Shown here: positions 1-6,994 of the stretch, in pieces | Position numbering within the stretch: position 1 is the stretch's first letter | How the letters are laid out: every line of letters begins with the position of its first letter | Source: Ferroplasma sp037442045 | GTDB taxonomy: Archaea > Thermoplasmatota > Thermoplasmata > Thermoplasmatales > Thermoplasmataceae | Reading direction: 5' to 3' | Assembly: GCF_037442045.1 (NCBI RefSeq) | Contig: NZ_JBBIRC010000028.1 | Coordinates: forward strand, 1 to 19,607 | DNA: 19,607 nt | Notes under the pieces: model-generated | What the model saw: the letters and a program-made list of their open reading frames with translations, nothing else | Told to the model about the DNA's origin: nothing | Database searches by the model: none | Made by a program: the position numbers and the translations under genes

Positions 1-37
1 CTGTAAAGCATATCTTCTGTAATTTTCAGTAGATAGC

Positions 38-46
38 TATATAAAA
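38..46 (+). promoter_or_regulatory. Putative TATA box for hel308
   Basis: The motif tatataaaa is centred about 24 nt upstream of the hel308 ATG at 66. That is the spacing of an archaeal TATA box from its transcription start, so the mRNA is probably leaderless or nearly so. No Shine-Dalgarno-like sequence lies just before the ATG, which agrees. The call rests on motif and spacing only. Confidence 0.55.
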
Positions 47-65
47 CATACAATAATAATCTGCC

Positions 66-2114
66 ATGAAATTAAGCGAGGTCGTTCCTTCTGAATTCCT
101 GAAAGTAACAGACAATAATGATTTTACTTTATATAAGCATCAGGAAGAAGCAATAAAAAAAATTAGAAATAATAGAAACGTTATAGTTTCAGTGCCAACT
201 GCTTCTGGAAAGACGCTTATTGCTTATATTTCAATTTATGATGCGTATTTAAAGGGAAAAAAATCAATGTACATTGTGCCTTTAAGATCACTTGCAATGG
301 AAAAATTTGCAGAGTTATTATCGCTTAAAGACCTGGGATTAAAAGTAACCATATCAATAGGAGATTATGATGTGCCGCCATCTTTTGTAAAAAATTACGA
401 TGTTATAATTGCAACATCCGAAAGAGCTGATTCAATGCTTCACCGTGACCCGGACATATTGAACTATTTTGGCCTGGTGATTATTGATGAAATTCATATG
501 ATTGGGGATGAATCCAGAGGGCCAAGGCTTGAAACCGTTATATCTTCCATATTATATCTTAATCCTGAAGTATTATTACTTGGCTTATCAGCAACTGTTT
601 CAAATATTAAGGAACTTGCAGAATGGATGAATTCAGATACTGTTATATCAGATTTTCGAGCTGTGCCACTTGAAACAGGAATAATATTCAAGAATAAGCT
701 GATCAGTAAAGATGATACAAAACAGCTTGGTAGGGATGATGAAGTATACTTAATAAAGGAAAGTGTGGAATCAGGTGGCCAGGTGCTTGTATTCAGGAAT
801 TCAAGAAGAAATGCTGAGAAATACTCAGAAAGTTTAACAAATTTCTTTAATTTTAAAAATGATTTGGAAACTATGGAAGTTTTTCCAGATCTCTTTACCG
901 ATGATCAGCTCAATATGATTTTGCATGGTGTAATGTTTCATCATGCTGGGCTATCCAATGAACAGAGAACAGAGATAGAAAAACTCTATAAAAATGGTTA
1001 TATCAAAATACTTGCAGCAACGCCAACACTGGCCGCAGGTGTGAATTTGCCAGCCAGAACAGTTATAATAAGAGATATAACAAGATTTTCTGATGGATAC
1101 AGCAAGCCAATATCTGCAATAGAGATACAGCAGATGCTGGGAAGGGCTGGGAGGCCAAAATATGACAAAAAGGGATATGGATACATATATGTTTCATCTC
1201 CAGGCATGATGCATGTAGCAGAAGGATATTTAAGTGGAGAACTTGAGCCTGTTATGTCACATATGGATTCAAACAGCCTTATAAGGTTCAATATACTTGC
1301 AATTGTCTCTTCAGGAATAGCACATAATTTAAAGGGCATTGAATCATTTTATGCAAAAACACTTCTTGCCATACAGAATGATATAGAAGATTATGGTCTT
1401 TCATTTGAAAGCGCATTATATTTTCTCATCGACAATGATTTTATTAAAGAAGAAAACGGATTTTACAGTGCCACCAAATTTGGAACTCTTACATCGGAAC
1501 TTTATATTGACCCTGTTACTTCACTTATATTAAAACAGTGCATTGGCCTTGAATTTTCAGAGGAACTTTACCTTTATTATATCTGCAAAACACCTGATAT
1601 GATCACTTTCAATTACAGAACATCTGATTACGAATACCTTGAAGAATTCCTTGACAAATACAGTATAAATGATTTCAGTGAAGAGTCAATGAAAGCAGCA
1701 AAAACTGCAATAATACTCAATGAGTGGATTAATGAGGTTCCTACCGGAACAATATCTGAAAACTTTGGCATAGGGCCAGGGGATATTCAGGCAAAGGCAT
1801 CCTCTGCAGACTGGATATCCTATTCATTATACAGAATGGCACATATGTTTGATAAGGAGAAGGAAAGTACGCTTCTGCATTTAAATATAAGAATAAAGGA
1901 AGGAGTAAAAGAAGAAATAGTGAGAATAATAGAAATTCCCGGAATAGGAAGAGTCCGTGGCCGCCGGCTCTACAGTAATGGATTTGCATCAATAGAAGCA
2001 ATTGCAAATGCAAAAATTGAAGATATATCAAGGATCTTTGGTTTCTCCGTAAAGCTGGCAAAGGATACGATTGAAAATGCAGGCAGGCTGAACAACAGGT
2101 ATTTCAGGAAGTAA
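66..2114 (+). CDS. hel308: Hel308 (Ski2-like) DNA helicase
   Basis: This is a superfamily 2 ATP-dependent 3'-5' DNA helicase of the Hel308/HelQ group, which acts on stalled or recombining replication forks. Motif I is PTASGKT (residues 44-50, Lys49), motif II is DEIH (141-144) and motif III is SAT (175-177). FHHAGL lies at 291-296, the motif IV/V region ATPTLAAGVNLPA at 318-330, and motif VI QMLGRAGRP at 356-364. The C-terminus (about 620-660) has a helix-hairpin-helix IPGIGRVRGRRL, the Hel308 domain used in DNA contact and autoregulation. At 682 aa it is close to full family length (about 700). The ATG at 66 is preceded by a TATA box at leaderless spacing. The trm5 gene starts 1 nt after its stop, so the two are probably cotranscribed. 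No key motif is missing. Confidence 0.96.
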   Translation: MKLSEVVPSEFLKVTDNNDFTLYKHQEEAIKKIRNNRNVIVSVPTASGKTLIAYISIYDAYLKGKKSMYIVPLRSLAMEKFAELLSLKDLGLKVTISIGDYDVPPSFVKNYDVIIATSERADSMLHRDPDILNYFGLVIIDEIHMIGDESRGPRLETVISSILYLNPEVLLLGLSATVSNIKELAEWMNSDTVISDFRAVPLETGIIFKNKLISKDDTKQLGRDDEVYLIKESVESGGQVLVFRNSRRNAEKYSESLTNFFNFKNDLETMEVFPDLFTDDQLNMILHGVMFHHAGLSNEQRTEIEKLYKNGYIKILAATPTLAAGVNLPARTVIIRDITRFSDGYSKPISAIEIQQMLGRAGRPKYDKKGYGYIYVSSPGMMHVAEGYLSGELEPVMSHMDSNSLIRFNILAIVSSGIAHNLKGIESFYAKTLLAIQNDIEDYGLSFESALYFLIDNDFIKEENGFYSATKFGTLTSELYIDPVTSLILKQCIGLEFSEELYLYYICKTPDMITFNYRTSDYEYLEEFLDKYSINDFSEESMKAAKTAIILNEWINEVPTGTISENFGIGPGDIQAKASSADWISYSLYRMAHMFDKEKESTLLHLNIRIKEGVKEEIVRIIEIPGIGRVRGRRLYSNGFASIEAIANAKIEDISRIFGFSVKLAKDTIENAGRLNNRYFRK

Positions 2115-2115
2115 T

Positions 2116-3045
2116 ATGTTCCATGTGAAAGTTTATAAGAAAAATGCACAAAAAACAATTGAAGAATTAAAAAACTTGAATTTAATAAATGTAGATTATA
2201 AGATAATTAATGATAGCGAATATGTATATATTCCTTTAAAAAGCAATACTTCTAGTTATGATACTGTAGATATAGAGGGAATAGCTTCTTCCAGGCCAAA
2301 ACTTGAAAAGGTATCTTTCTCATATGATATTATGGGCAGTATTGCAATTATAAAAGGAAAAACTATTGAAGAAGCCAGATCTCTCTCAACTTATTTGAAA
2401 ACCAGAAAAAATATTAAGACTATTTATTATGACAGTGGCATTTCAGGGGAATTCAGGACAAGGCAACTAAAATTAATTTATGGTGAACCTGTAACAAGAA
2501 CAGTATACAGAGAAAATGGGATAAGGCTGAATGTTGATGTGTCAAAGGCTTATTTTTCTCCAAGGCTTGCAAGTGAACGCCTGAGAATAGCAAAGGAGGT
2601 TTTGCCCGGTGAATATATAATAGATATGTTTGCAGGCATAGGCCCATTTTCACTTCTAATCGCAAAGAATAAGGAATGCAAAATAATTGCAATGGATATA
2701 AATCCCGATGCCATAACGATTTTTAATGAAAATATAAAATTAAATAAATTAAAAGGAACAGTGGCAGCATTCTGTGGAGATTCAGCAAAATTAATAAAAT
2801 CCTACAATAATGCTGATAGAGTAATTATGAATTTGCCACATGATGCGTGGAAATATACAGATTTAGCATACAGTGTACTGAAAACAGGCGGAGTGATTAA
2901 CTACTATGAAATATGTGACCTTCCAACTCTTGAATATAGAATGGAATGCTTTAAAAATGCAGGGCTTGAAATAATCTATAAAAGAATTGTGCATGGCTTT
3001 TCAAAATATCAGAATATGTACTCCATTGAGCTAAAAAAAATATAA
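2116..3045 (+). CDS. trm5: tRNA (guanine37-N1)-methyltransferase Trm5
   Basis: This is a class I SAM-dependent methyltransferase predicted to make m1G37 in the tRNA anticodon loop, which protects against +1 frameshifting and is the first step toward wyosine. An N-terminal D1-like domain covers about residues 1-65. The substrate-binding element VSKAYFSPRLASER lies at 142-155. The SAM site DMFAGIGPFSLLIA is at 170-183, with an acidic residue after beta2 at MDINPDA (193-199). The Trm5-type NLP motif (NLPHDAWKY) is at 239-247. At 309 aa it matches archaeal Trm5b-like enzymes. The related wyosine enzyme Taw2 is the main alternative, and the D1-like N-terminus favours Trm5. A GGAAG-like ribosome-binding site ends just before the hel308 stop, and the ATG follows that stop by 1 nt, so translation is likely coupled. 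Confidence 0.88.
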   Translation: MFHVKVYKKNAQKTIEELKNLNLINVDYKIINDSEYVYIPLKSNTSSYDTVDIEGIASSRPKLEKVSFSYDIMGSIAIIKGKTIEEARSLSTYLKTRKNIKTIYYDSGISGEFRTRQLKLIYGEPVTRTVYRENGIRLNVDVSKAYFSPRLASERLRIAKEVLPGEYIIDMFAGIGPFSLLIAKNKECKIIAMDINPDAITIFNENIKLNKLKGTVAAFCGDSAKLIKSYNNADRVIMNLPHDAWKYTDLAYSVLKTGGVINYYEICDLPTLEYRMECFKNAGLEIIYKRIVHGFSKYQNMYSIELKKI

Positions 3046-3060
3046 ATAAATACTTTATAA
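3041..3060 (+). promoter_or_regulatory. Putative TATA element for the uppS-tiaS-fap7 group
   Basis: The stretch tataaataaatactttata begins within the last codons of trm5 and runs to 14 nt before the uppS ATG (3074). The tataaata part is centred about 29 nt upstream, consistent with leaderless initiation at or near 3074. It suggests that the lipid/TiaS/Fap7 genes can be transcribed separately from hel308-trm5. The evidence is motif and spacing only. Confidence 0.45.
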
Positions 3061-3073
3061 CGATTATAAAGAG

Positions 3074-3850
3074 ATGAGTATTGCCCACAAAATAGGAGAT
3101 ATCGCCTCGGGAGTATACGAGCAGGCTTTAATGGAAGAGGTCAAAAAAGATAAAGTACCCCATCATCTGGGAATTATTACAGACGGCAACAGGCGATATG
3201 CCAGGCAGGTTGGGCTTTCACCAAATGAAGGGCATGTTAAGGGTAAGGATAAGCTCGAGGAAGTTCTTAACTGGTCAATGGAAATTGGAATAAAAATAGT
3301 CACTGTTTATGGGTTTTCAACTGAAAATTTTAAAAGAGATACACAGGAAGTAAAATTCTTATTTAATTTAATAAATGATGCACTTCTTGGTTTATTGAAG
3401 GATAACAGAGTATATAAAAACGAAATTAAGGTAAGGGTTATAGGTGACTTTAAAGGCCTTCCAGAGTATCTTATACAAACCATCAAAGAAGTAGAAAAAA
3501 CAACAGAAAATTTCAAAAAATTCAAATTCAATCTTGCAATTGGTTATGGCGGCAGGCAGGAAATAATAGATGCAGTAAAGCACATAGCAACTGATGTGCT
3601 ATCTCAGAATATAAAAATTGAAGATATAAATGAAACGCTTTTCAGGAATTATCTTTACGATAACACACTCACGGATCCAGATCTTATTTTAAGGACAAGC
3701 GGTGAGGAAAGAATTTCTAATTTTCTTCTATGGCAATCGGCTTATTCTGAGCTGTATTTTTCAGATGTGAACTGGCCAGATTTTAAAAAACTGGATTTTT
3801 TGCGTGCCATATATTCTTACCAGTCAAGAAAGAGGAGGTACGGACAGTAA
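3074..3850 (+). CDS. uppS: Cis-prenyltransferase (undecaprenyl/dolichyl diphosphate synthase family)
   Basis: This enzyme extends an allylic diphosphate with isopentenyl diphosphate in cis, giving the long polyprenyl carrier. In archaea the product feeds dolichyl-phosphate-dependent N-glycosylation. Family signatures are visible: HLGIITDGNRRYA (residues 31-43, catalytic Asp37), GHVKG (53-57), FSTENFKR (81-88), and a C-terminal block running from PDLILRTSGEER (202-213) to SAYSELYF (222-229) and WPDF. The 258-aa length is normal, with a short N-terminal helix before the first motif as in other archaeal members. The start has a TATA element about 29 nt upstream. The stop overlaps the tiaS ATG by one base, so the two are translationally coupled. 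The product chain length cannot be read from the sequence. Confidence 0.94.
   Translation: MSIAHKIGDIASGVYEQALMEEVKKDKVPHHLGIITDGNRRYARQVGLSPNEGHVKGKDKLEEVLNWSMEIGIKIVTVYGFSTENFKRDTQEVKFLFNLINDALLGLLKDNRVYKNEIKVRVIGDFKGLPEYLIQTIKEVEKTTENFKKFKFNLAIGYGGRQEIIDAVKHIATDVLSQNIKIEDINETLFRNYLYDNTLTDPDLILRTSGEERISNFLLWQSAYSELYFSDVNWPDFKKLDFLRAIYSYQSRKRRYGQ
3832..3839 (+). promoter_or_regulatory. Strong Shine-Dalgarno for tiaS
   Basis: The sequence gaggaggt lies in the last codons of uppS, 10 nt before the overlapping tiaS ATG at 3850. It matches the anti-SD core of 16S rRNA and fixes the TiaS start. It is one of the clearest ribosome-binding sites in the window, which fits an internal operon gene that cannot use leaderless initiation. 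Confidence 0.75.
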
Positions 3851-5154
3851 TGTATGTAGCAATAGATGATACTGACAGCCAGGATAGAATGTGCACAACA
3901 TATACGATATTTGATATAATTTCCAGAGGTAAATATGATATTATAGGAGATCCAGAGCTTGTCAGGCTTAATCCGAATATAAGTTATAAAACCAGAGGGA
4001 ATGGTGCACTGAATATAAATCTTGGCAAAGGTAACGGAAAAAGATCTATAACTGGAAAAATATCCGGAAAATACATATATTCCTATGAAAAACTTCGTGA
4101 AGAGCCTGACCAGAATGAACTGATGGATTTTATTTCATCTATTGTTGAAGAATTATATGTAAAGGATAGCGAAAAAACCAATCCCGGAATAGTAATTTCT
4201 GGCGATAGATTTGAAAAAACGCTTTACAGCAAAGCACTTCAGGAAGATATAAGCATCAATTTCATAGAAAAATATCTTGCAGAAAAAGCGATATATAAAA
4301 AAATTAAAACAGGGCATGGAATTATTGGATCTTCAGCATCTCTTGCATGGCCGGGCCAGAAATATACTTACGAATTATTAGATTACAGGTATCCCCATTA
4401 TGGGGCGATAAGCCATGATGAGAAAATCATGATTTCTCTTATTCCTGAGGAATACCAGACTACATTCAATAATGTAGACCTTGAAAATAATTATCCTGCC
4501 ATATTTCCAAAACCAAAAACTCCGGTAATATTTGGTGTCAGAGGTGTTGATAAAAACGATCTGATCTCAATTTACGGCAAAATACAGGAAAAGCATAAAA
4601 TAGATGATCAGGGATATATAATATTCAAAACTAATCAGGGCACTGATGATCATATACTTATAGAACCGGATTACCTTTCAAATATGGGTTCTTATTCAGC
4701 CACAGGCATTATTTCCGGCAATCCATATACAATAGAAGGAGGGCACAGCTTCGTTGAAATGAAATATAAAAATTATAAAATAAAACTTGCAGCGTTTGAA
4801 CCAACAAAGGAATTTAGAAAAGTATTGAATTCCCTTATACCGGGAGACATTGTAAATGCATATGGTTCATACATGAATGGGGCTATAAAGCTGGAAAAAA
4901 TAAAAATTATAAAAAAAGCAAAGCTCTACAGAAAAGAAGCTCCGGTATGCCCTGATTGCCATGTTAAAACAAAATCAAAAGGATTTATGGACTACAGATG
5001 CCCGGTATGCAAAAAAAGGTATAAAAACGCTGCATTTTATGAAGTGGACAGAAATATAGAAGAAAAATTTTATGAAGTTCCTGTAATAGCCAGAAGGCAT
5101 CTCTCAATGCCAGTAAAGCTCGCTCCTTATTTTTATTCCATGGAGTGTGTATAA
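3850..5154 (+). CDS. tiaS: tRNA(Ile2) 2-agmatinylcytidine synthetase TiaS
   Basis: TiaS uses ATP and agmatine to turn C34 of the tRNA-Ile CAU anticodon into agmatidine, so that it reads AUA and is charged with isoleucine. The family-defining DDTDS motif is at residues 6-10 of the N-terminal domain. A KTRGNGA motif follows at about 40-46, and an OB-fold-like region lies in the second half. A C-terminal zinc ribbon has Cys367, Cys370, Cys384 and Cys387 in a CxxC...CxxC arrangement. At 434 aa it is of normal length. AUA is a frequent isoleucine codon throughout this window, so the enzyme should be essential here. The ATG overlaps the uppS stop and has a strong ribosome-binding site. The next gene starts 1 nt after its stop. 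Confidence 0.95.
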   Translation: MYVAIDDTDSQDRMCTTYTIFDIISRGKYDIIGDPELVRLNPNISYKTRGNGALNINLGKGNGKRSITGKISGKYIYSYEKLREEPDQNELMDFISSIVEELYVKDSEKTNPGIVISGDRFEKTLYSKALQEDISINFIEKYLAEKAIYKKIKTGHGIIGSSASLAWPGQKYTYELLDYRYPHYGAISHDEKIMISLIPEEYQTTFNNVDLENNYPAIFPKPKTPVIFGVRGVDKNDLISIYGKIQEKHKIDDQGYIIFKTNQGTDDHILIEPDYLSNMGSYSATGIISGNPYTIEGGHSFVEMKYKNYKIKLAAFEPTKEFRKVLNSLIPGDIVNAYGSYMNGAIKLEKIKIIKKAKLYRKEAPVCPDCHVKTKSKGFMDYRCPVCKKRYKNAAFYEVDRNIEEKFYEVPVIARRHLSMPVKLAPYFYSMECV

Positions 5155-5155
5155 A

Positions 5156-5608
5156 ATGATCTGCATTACAGGAATACCGGGAACTGGAAAAACAACAATA
5201 TGCAAAATGCTAAATGAGAATGGAATTAAATGCCATGGGTTGAATAAGTTTGCAATGGAATGTGGGGCGATCTCCGACGACATAGTGGATATAGATATGC
5301 TCATGGAGAAGCGTATAAATTTTGAAGTAGTAGAATCCCATTATTCGCATCTGCTCGACTGCCAATATGTAATAATACTTGAAGATGATGAAAGCCAGTT
5401 AAGGAATAGAATGCATGCCCGCGGCTATCCTGAAGAAAAAATAGAGGAAAATATAGATGCACAGCTTTCCGGACTGATATATTTCGAAGCAGCTGATAGG
5501 CTTCCCGCCAATCACATATATACTATTAAGGAAAATTCAAGAAGCATTGATGAAGTGTTTAAAGAAGTTATTGGCATAATATTATTCCTGAATGGCAAGG
5601 TTAATTAA
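5156..5608 (+). CDS. fap7: AK6/Fap7-family adenylate kinase-like NTPase
   Basis: This is a small P-loop protein of the archaeal Fap7/AK6 (hCINAP) family. In yeast and archaea the family has weak adenylate-kinase/ATPase activity and binds ribosomal protein uS11 during late small-subunit maturation. The P-loop GIPGTGKTT is at residues 6-14. The family LID signature RGYPEEKIEEN...AQ follows in the C-terminal half, in place of a full adenylate kinase lid. I chose the ATG at 5156 (150 aa) over the in-frame GTG at 5147. The ATG places the first beta strand directly at the N-terminus, as in relatives, lies 1 nt after the tiaS stop and has a GGAG 10 nt upstream. Cotranscription with tiaS is very likely. 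Confidence 0.88.
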   Translation: MICITGIPGTGKTTICKMLNENGIKCHGLNKFAMECGAISDDIVDIDMLMEKRINFEVVESHYSHLLDCQYVIILEDDESQLRNRMHARGYPEEKIEENIDAQLSGLIYFEAADRLPANHIYTIKENSRSIDEVFKEVIGIILFLNGKVN

Positions 5609-5871
5609 TGCATTTTCATTTATCAATTATGTATACATGCAGTGAAATCAAACAGATCAGAATCAGGTATATTGATGATACAGACCGTGATTTAACCCCT
5701 GAAGAGGTATCTGAAGTATGTGAAATGGCAAATAAAACAGACGATTCTATAGAAAGAGTTGTAATAAAACAGGAAGAAAAGGAAGTCAGGTACGTTGAAA
5801 TAAATCCGAAAAAATATAAAACACTGATGAACGCTGAGGGCACTGTATTAAAGCCAATGCCCCCTTATTAA
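5608..5871 (+). CDS. Small hypothetical protein (87 aa)
   Basis: I do not recognise a family. The ATG overlaps the fap7 stop in a TAATG junction, so it looks like a coupled operon gene and not chance. The protein is mixed alpha/beta and rich in charged residues, with segments QIRIRYIDD, LTPEEVSEVCEMANK and a strand pair around VVIKQEEKEVRYVEI, and ends in a proline-rich KPMPPY. There is no signal peptide or membrane segment. An alternative ATG at 5629 would remove the first seven residues, and I cannot exclude it. Its position after TiaS and Fap7 suggests a translation or RNA-related role, but that is guilt by association only. Confidence 0.7.
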   Translation: MHFHLSIMYTCSEIKQIRIRYIDDTDRDLTPEEVSEVCEMANKTDDSIERVVIKQEEKEVRYVEINPKKYKTLMNAEGTVLKPMPPY

Positions 5872-5906
5872 CTTAAAATTAATAATACAAAAACCTATTT
5901 TAAATA

Positions 5907-6053
5907 CTATTTGTCAAGCTTTTTCTTTAAATCTTTTATTTCACTTTGAATGGATTTATCCATAGGATTTTTCCGTGCTCTCTGCTCCAGCTCTTCTATT
6001 TTCATTTCTATGCTTTTTCTTTTTCTGTTTAAATCTCTTTTTCCAAGCCCCAT
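5907..6053 (-). CDS. Small basic coiled-coil-like protein (48 aa)
   Basis: A short gene fills most of the gap between the 87-aa gene and the OFOR operon. Read on the minus strand from the ATG at 6053 it gives MGLGKRDLNRKRKS, then a charged segment with leucine/isoleucine spacing (IEMKIEELEQRARK) and a lysine-rich C-terminus ending DLKKKLDK before TAG. The composition is strongly basic and helix-forming, with no aromatic residues. That is typical of small nucleic-acid- or ribosome-associated proteins, but no family is recognised. A TATA-like ttttata lies about 25 nt upstream on the minus strand, and a 22-bp palindrome lies just beyond it. The gene is short, so conservation in relatives is the deciding test. 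Confidence 0.55.
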   Translation of the reverse strand: MGLGKRDLNRKRKSIEMKIEELEQRARKNPMDKSIQSEIKDLKKKLDK

Positions 6054-6079
6054 ATTCTGGAATATTAACATTGTATAAA

Positions 6080-6101
6080 AATATTAATAATTATTAATAT
6101 T
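6080..6101. repeat. 22-bp perfect palindrome (possible operator)
   Basis: The 22 bases from 6080 to 6101 equal their own reverse complement (half site aatattaataa). The site lies about 27-48 bp upstream of the 48-aa gene's start and 34 bp beyond the OFOR beta stop. It could be a regulator site overlapping the upstream promoter element of the small gene, or a structure at the end of the OFOR transcript. It is made only of A and T in an AT-rich spacer, so chance is a real alternative. Confidence 0.4.
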
Positions 6102-6134
6102 ATATTTATTAAAAAAATAAATACAGATAAGATT

Positions 6135-6992
6135 TTAGTAGAATTCTTCAAGATCTGCTTCTGTCAGCTTGTATGGCTGTGTTTCCTTGAGATTGTATGC
6201 TGATAGTGTTTCATCTGCGTCTTCATAAACAGGTGCATCAACATCATACAGTACGCCTATAGGTATTGAATTTGCGTCCTCTCCCCATTCTGATGCGTGC
6301 TTAAATGCTTCATAGAAATCCTTTTTATTGTTGTCCTTAAGTGTATATGTAGTTTTTCTGAAGAAATCATAGCCCTCTATTTTATTGTATGTGACACATG
6401 GACTGAACACATCTATAAATGAAAAGCCCTTATGCTGTATTGCCGCTTTGGTAAGTTCGGTTAATTGTTTTATATCGCCGGAAAGCCCTCTTGCAACAAA
6501 TGTAGCACCTGCTGTTAAAGCATAATGTAAAGGATTGAAAGGAGGCTCTATATTCCCATCTGGTGTGCTTTTGGTAATTCTCCCTATGGGTGTTGTAGGC
6601 GAAGCCTGGCCTGTTGTCAGTCCAAAGACCTGGTTATCTGATACCATATATACCATATTCACATTTCTCTTTGCTGCATGATAGAAATGCTGTGATCCTT
6701 CAAAGAATCCGTCACCATCTCCCCCATAAGCTATTACTGTCAGTTTTCTGTTTGCCCATCTTATGCCCTCGGCAACAGGTACAGATCGCCCGTGCAATCC
6801 ATGATATCCGTAGGTATTTATGAATTCAGGCATGTTGCTTGAGCATCCTATTCCAGATGTTATTACAGCATTTTCCGGTTTTATGTCCAGTTCGGATAAA
6901 GCCACTGTAATCGCTCTTAACTGTGAAAAATTTCCACAGCCAGGGCACCAATCAGGCATTACTTTTCCTTTGTATTCGTTTACAGGTATCAT
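6135..6992 (-). CDS. 2-oxoacid:ferredoxin oxidoreductase, beta subunit
   Basis: This is the thiamine-diphosphate and iron-sulfur subunit of a two-subunit archaeal OFOR, which oxidatively decarboxylates 2-oxoacids to acyl-CoA and reduces ferredoxin. The motif CPGCGN (residues 16-21) with Cys50 (GIGCSS) and Cys199 (SPCVTYNK) supplies the four ligands expected for the single [4Fe-4S] cluster. The TPP/Mg site is GDGDGF (91-96) with SDNQVFGLTTGQ (118-129). At 285 aa it is short, as in the Sulfolobus-type enzyme, and lacks a separate delta ferredoxin domain. The ATG lies 2 nt past the alpha stop and has a strong GGAGG at 7000-7004 (minus strand). Pyruvate versus 2-oxoglutarate preference cannot be decided from sequence. 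Confidence 0.94.
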   Translation of the reverse strand: MIPVNEYKGKVMPDWCPGCGNFSQLRAITVALSELDIKPENAVITSGIGCSSNMPEFINTYGYHGLHGRSVPVAEGIRWANRKLTVIAYGGDGDGFFEGSQHFYHAAKRNVNMVYMVSDNQVFGLTTGQASPTTPIGRITKSTPDGNIEPPFNPLHYALTAGATFVARGLSGDIKQLTELTKAAIQHKGFSFIDVFSPCVTYNKIEGYDFFRKTTYTLKDNNKKDFYEAFKHASEWGEDANSIPIGVLYDVDAPVYEDADETLSAYNLKETQPYKLTEADLEEFY

Positions 6993-6994
6993 AT

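Noticed and set aside
998..1339. 113-aa minus-strand frame inside hel308
   Set aside because: It is wholly antisense to conserved helicase motifs IV-VI and its translation has no coherent domain. It is a shadow of the real gene.
5147..5155. GTG start nine bases upstream for fap7
   Set aside because: It overlaps tiaS and would put three extra residues before a strand that normally begins the protein. The ATG at 5156 has the better-placed GGAG.
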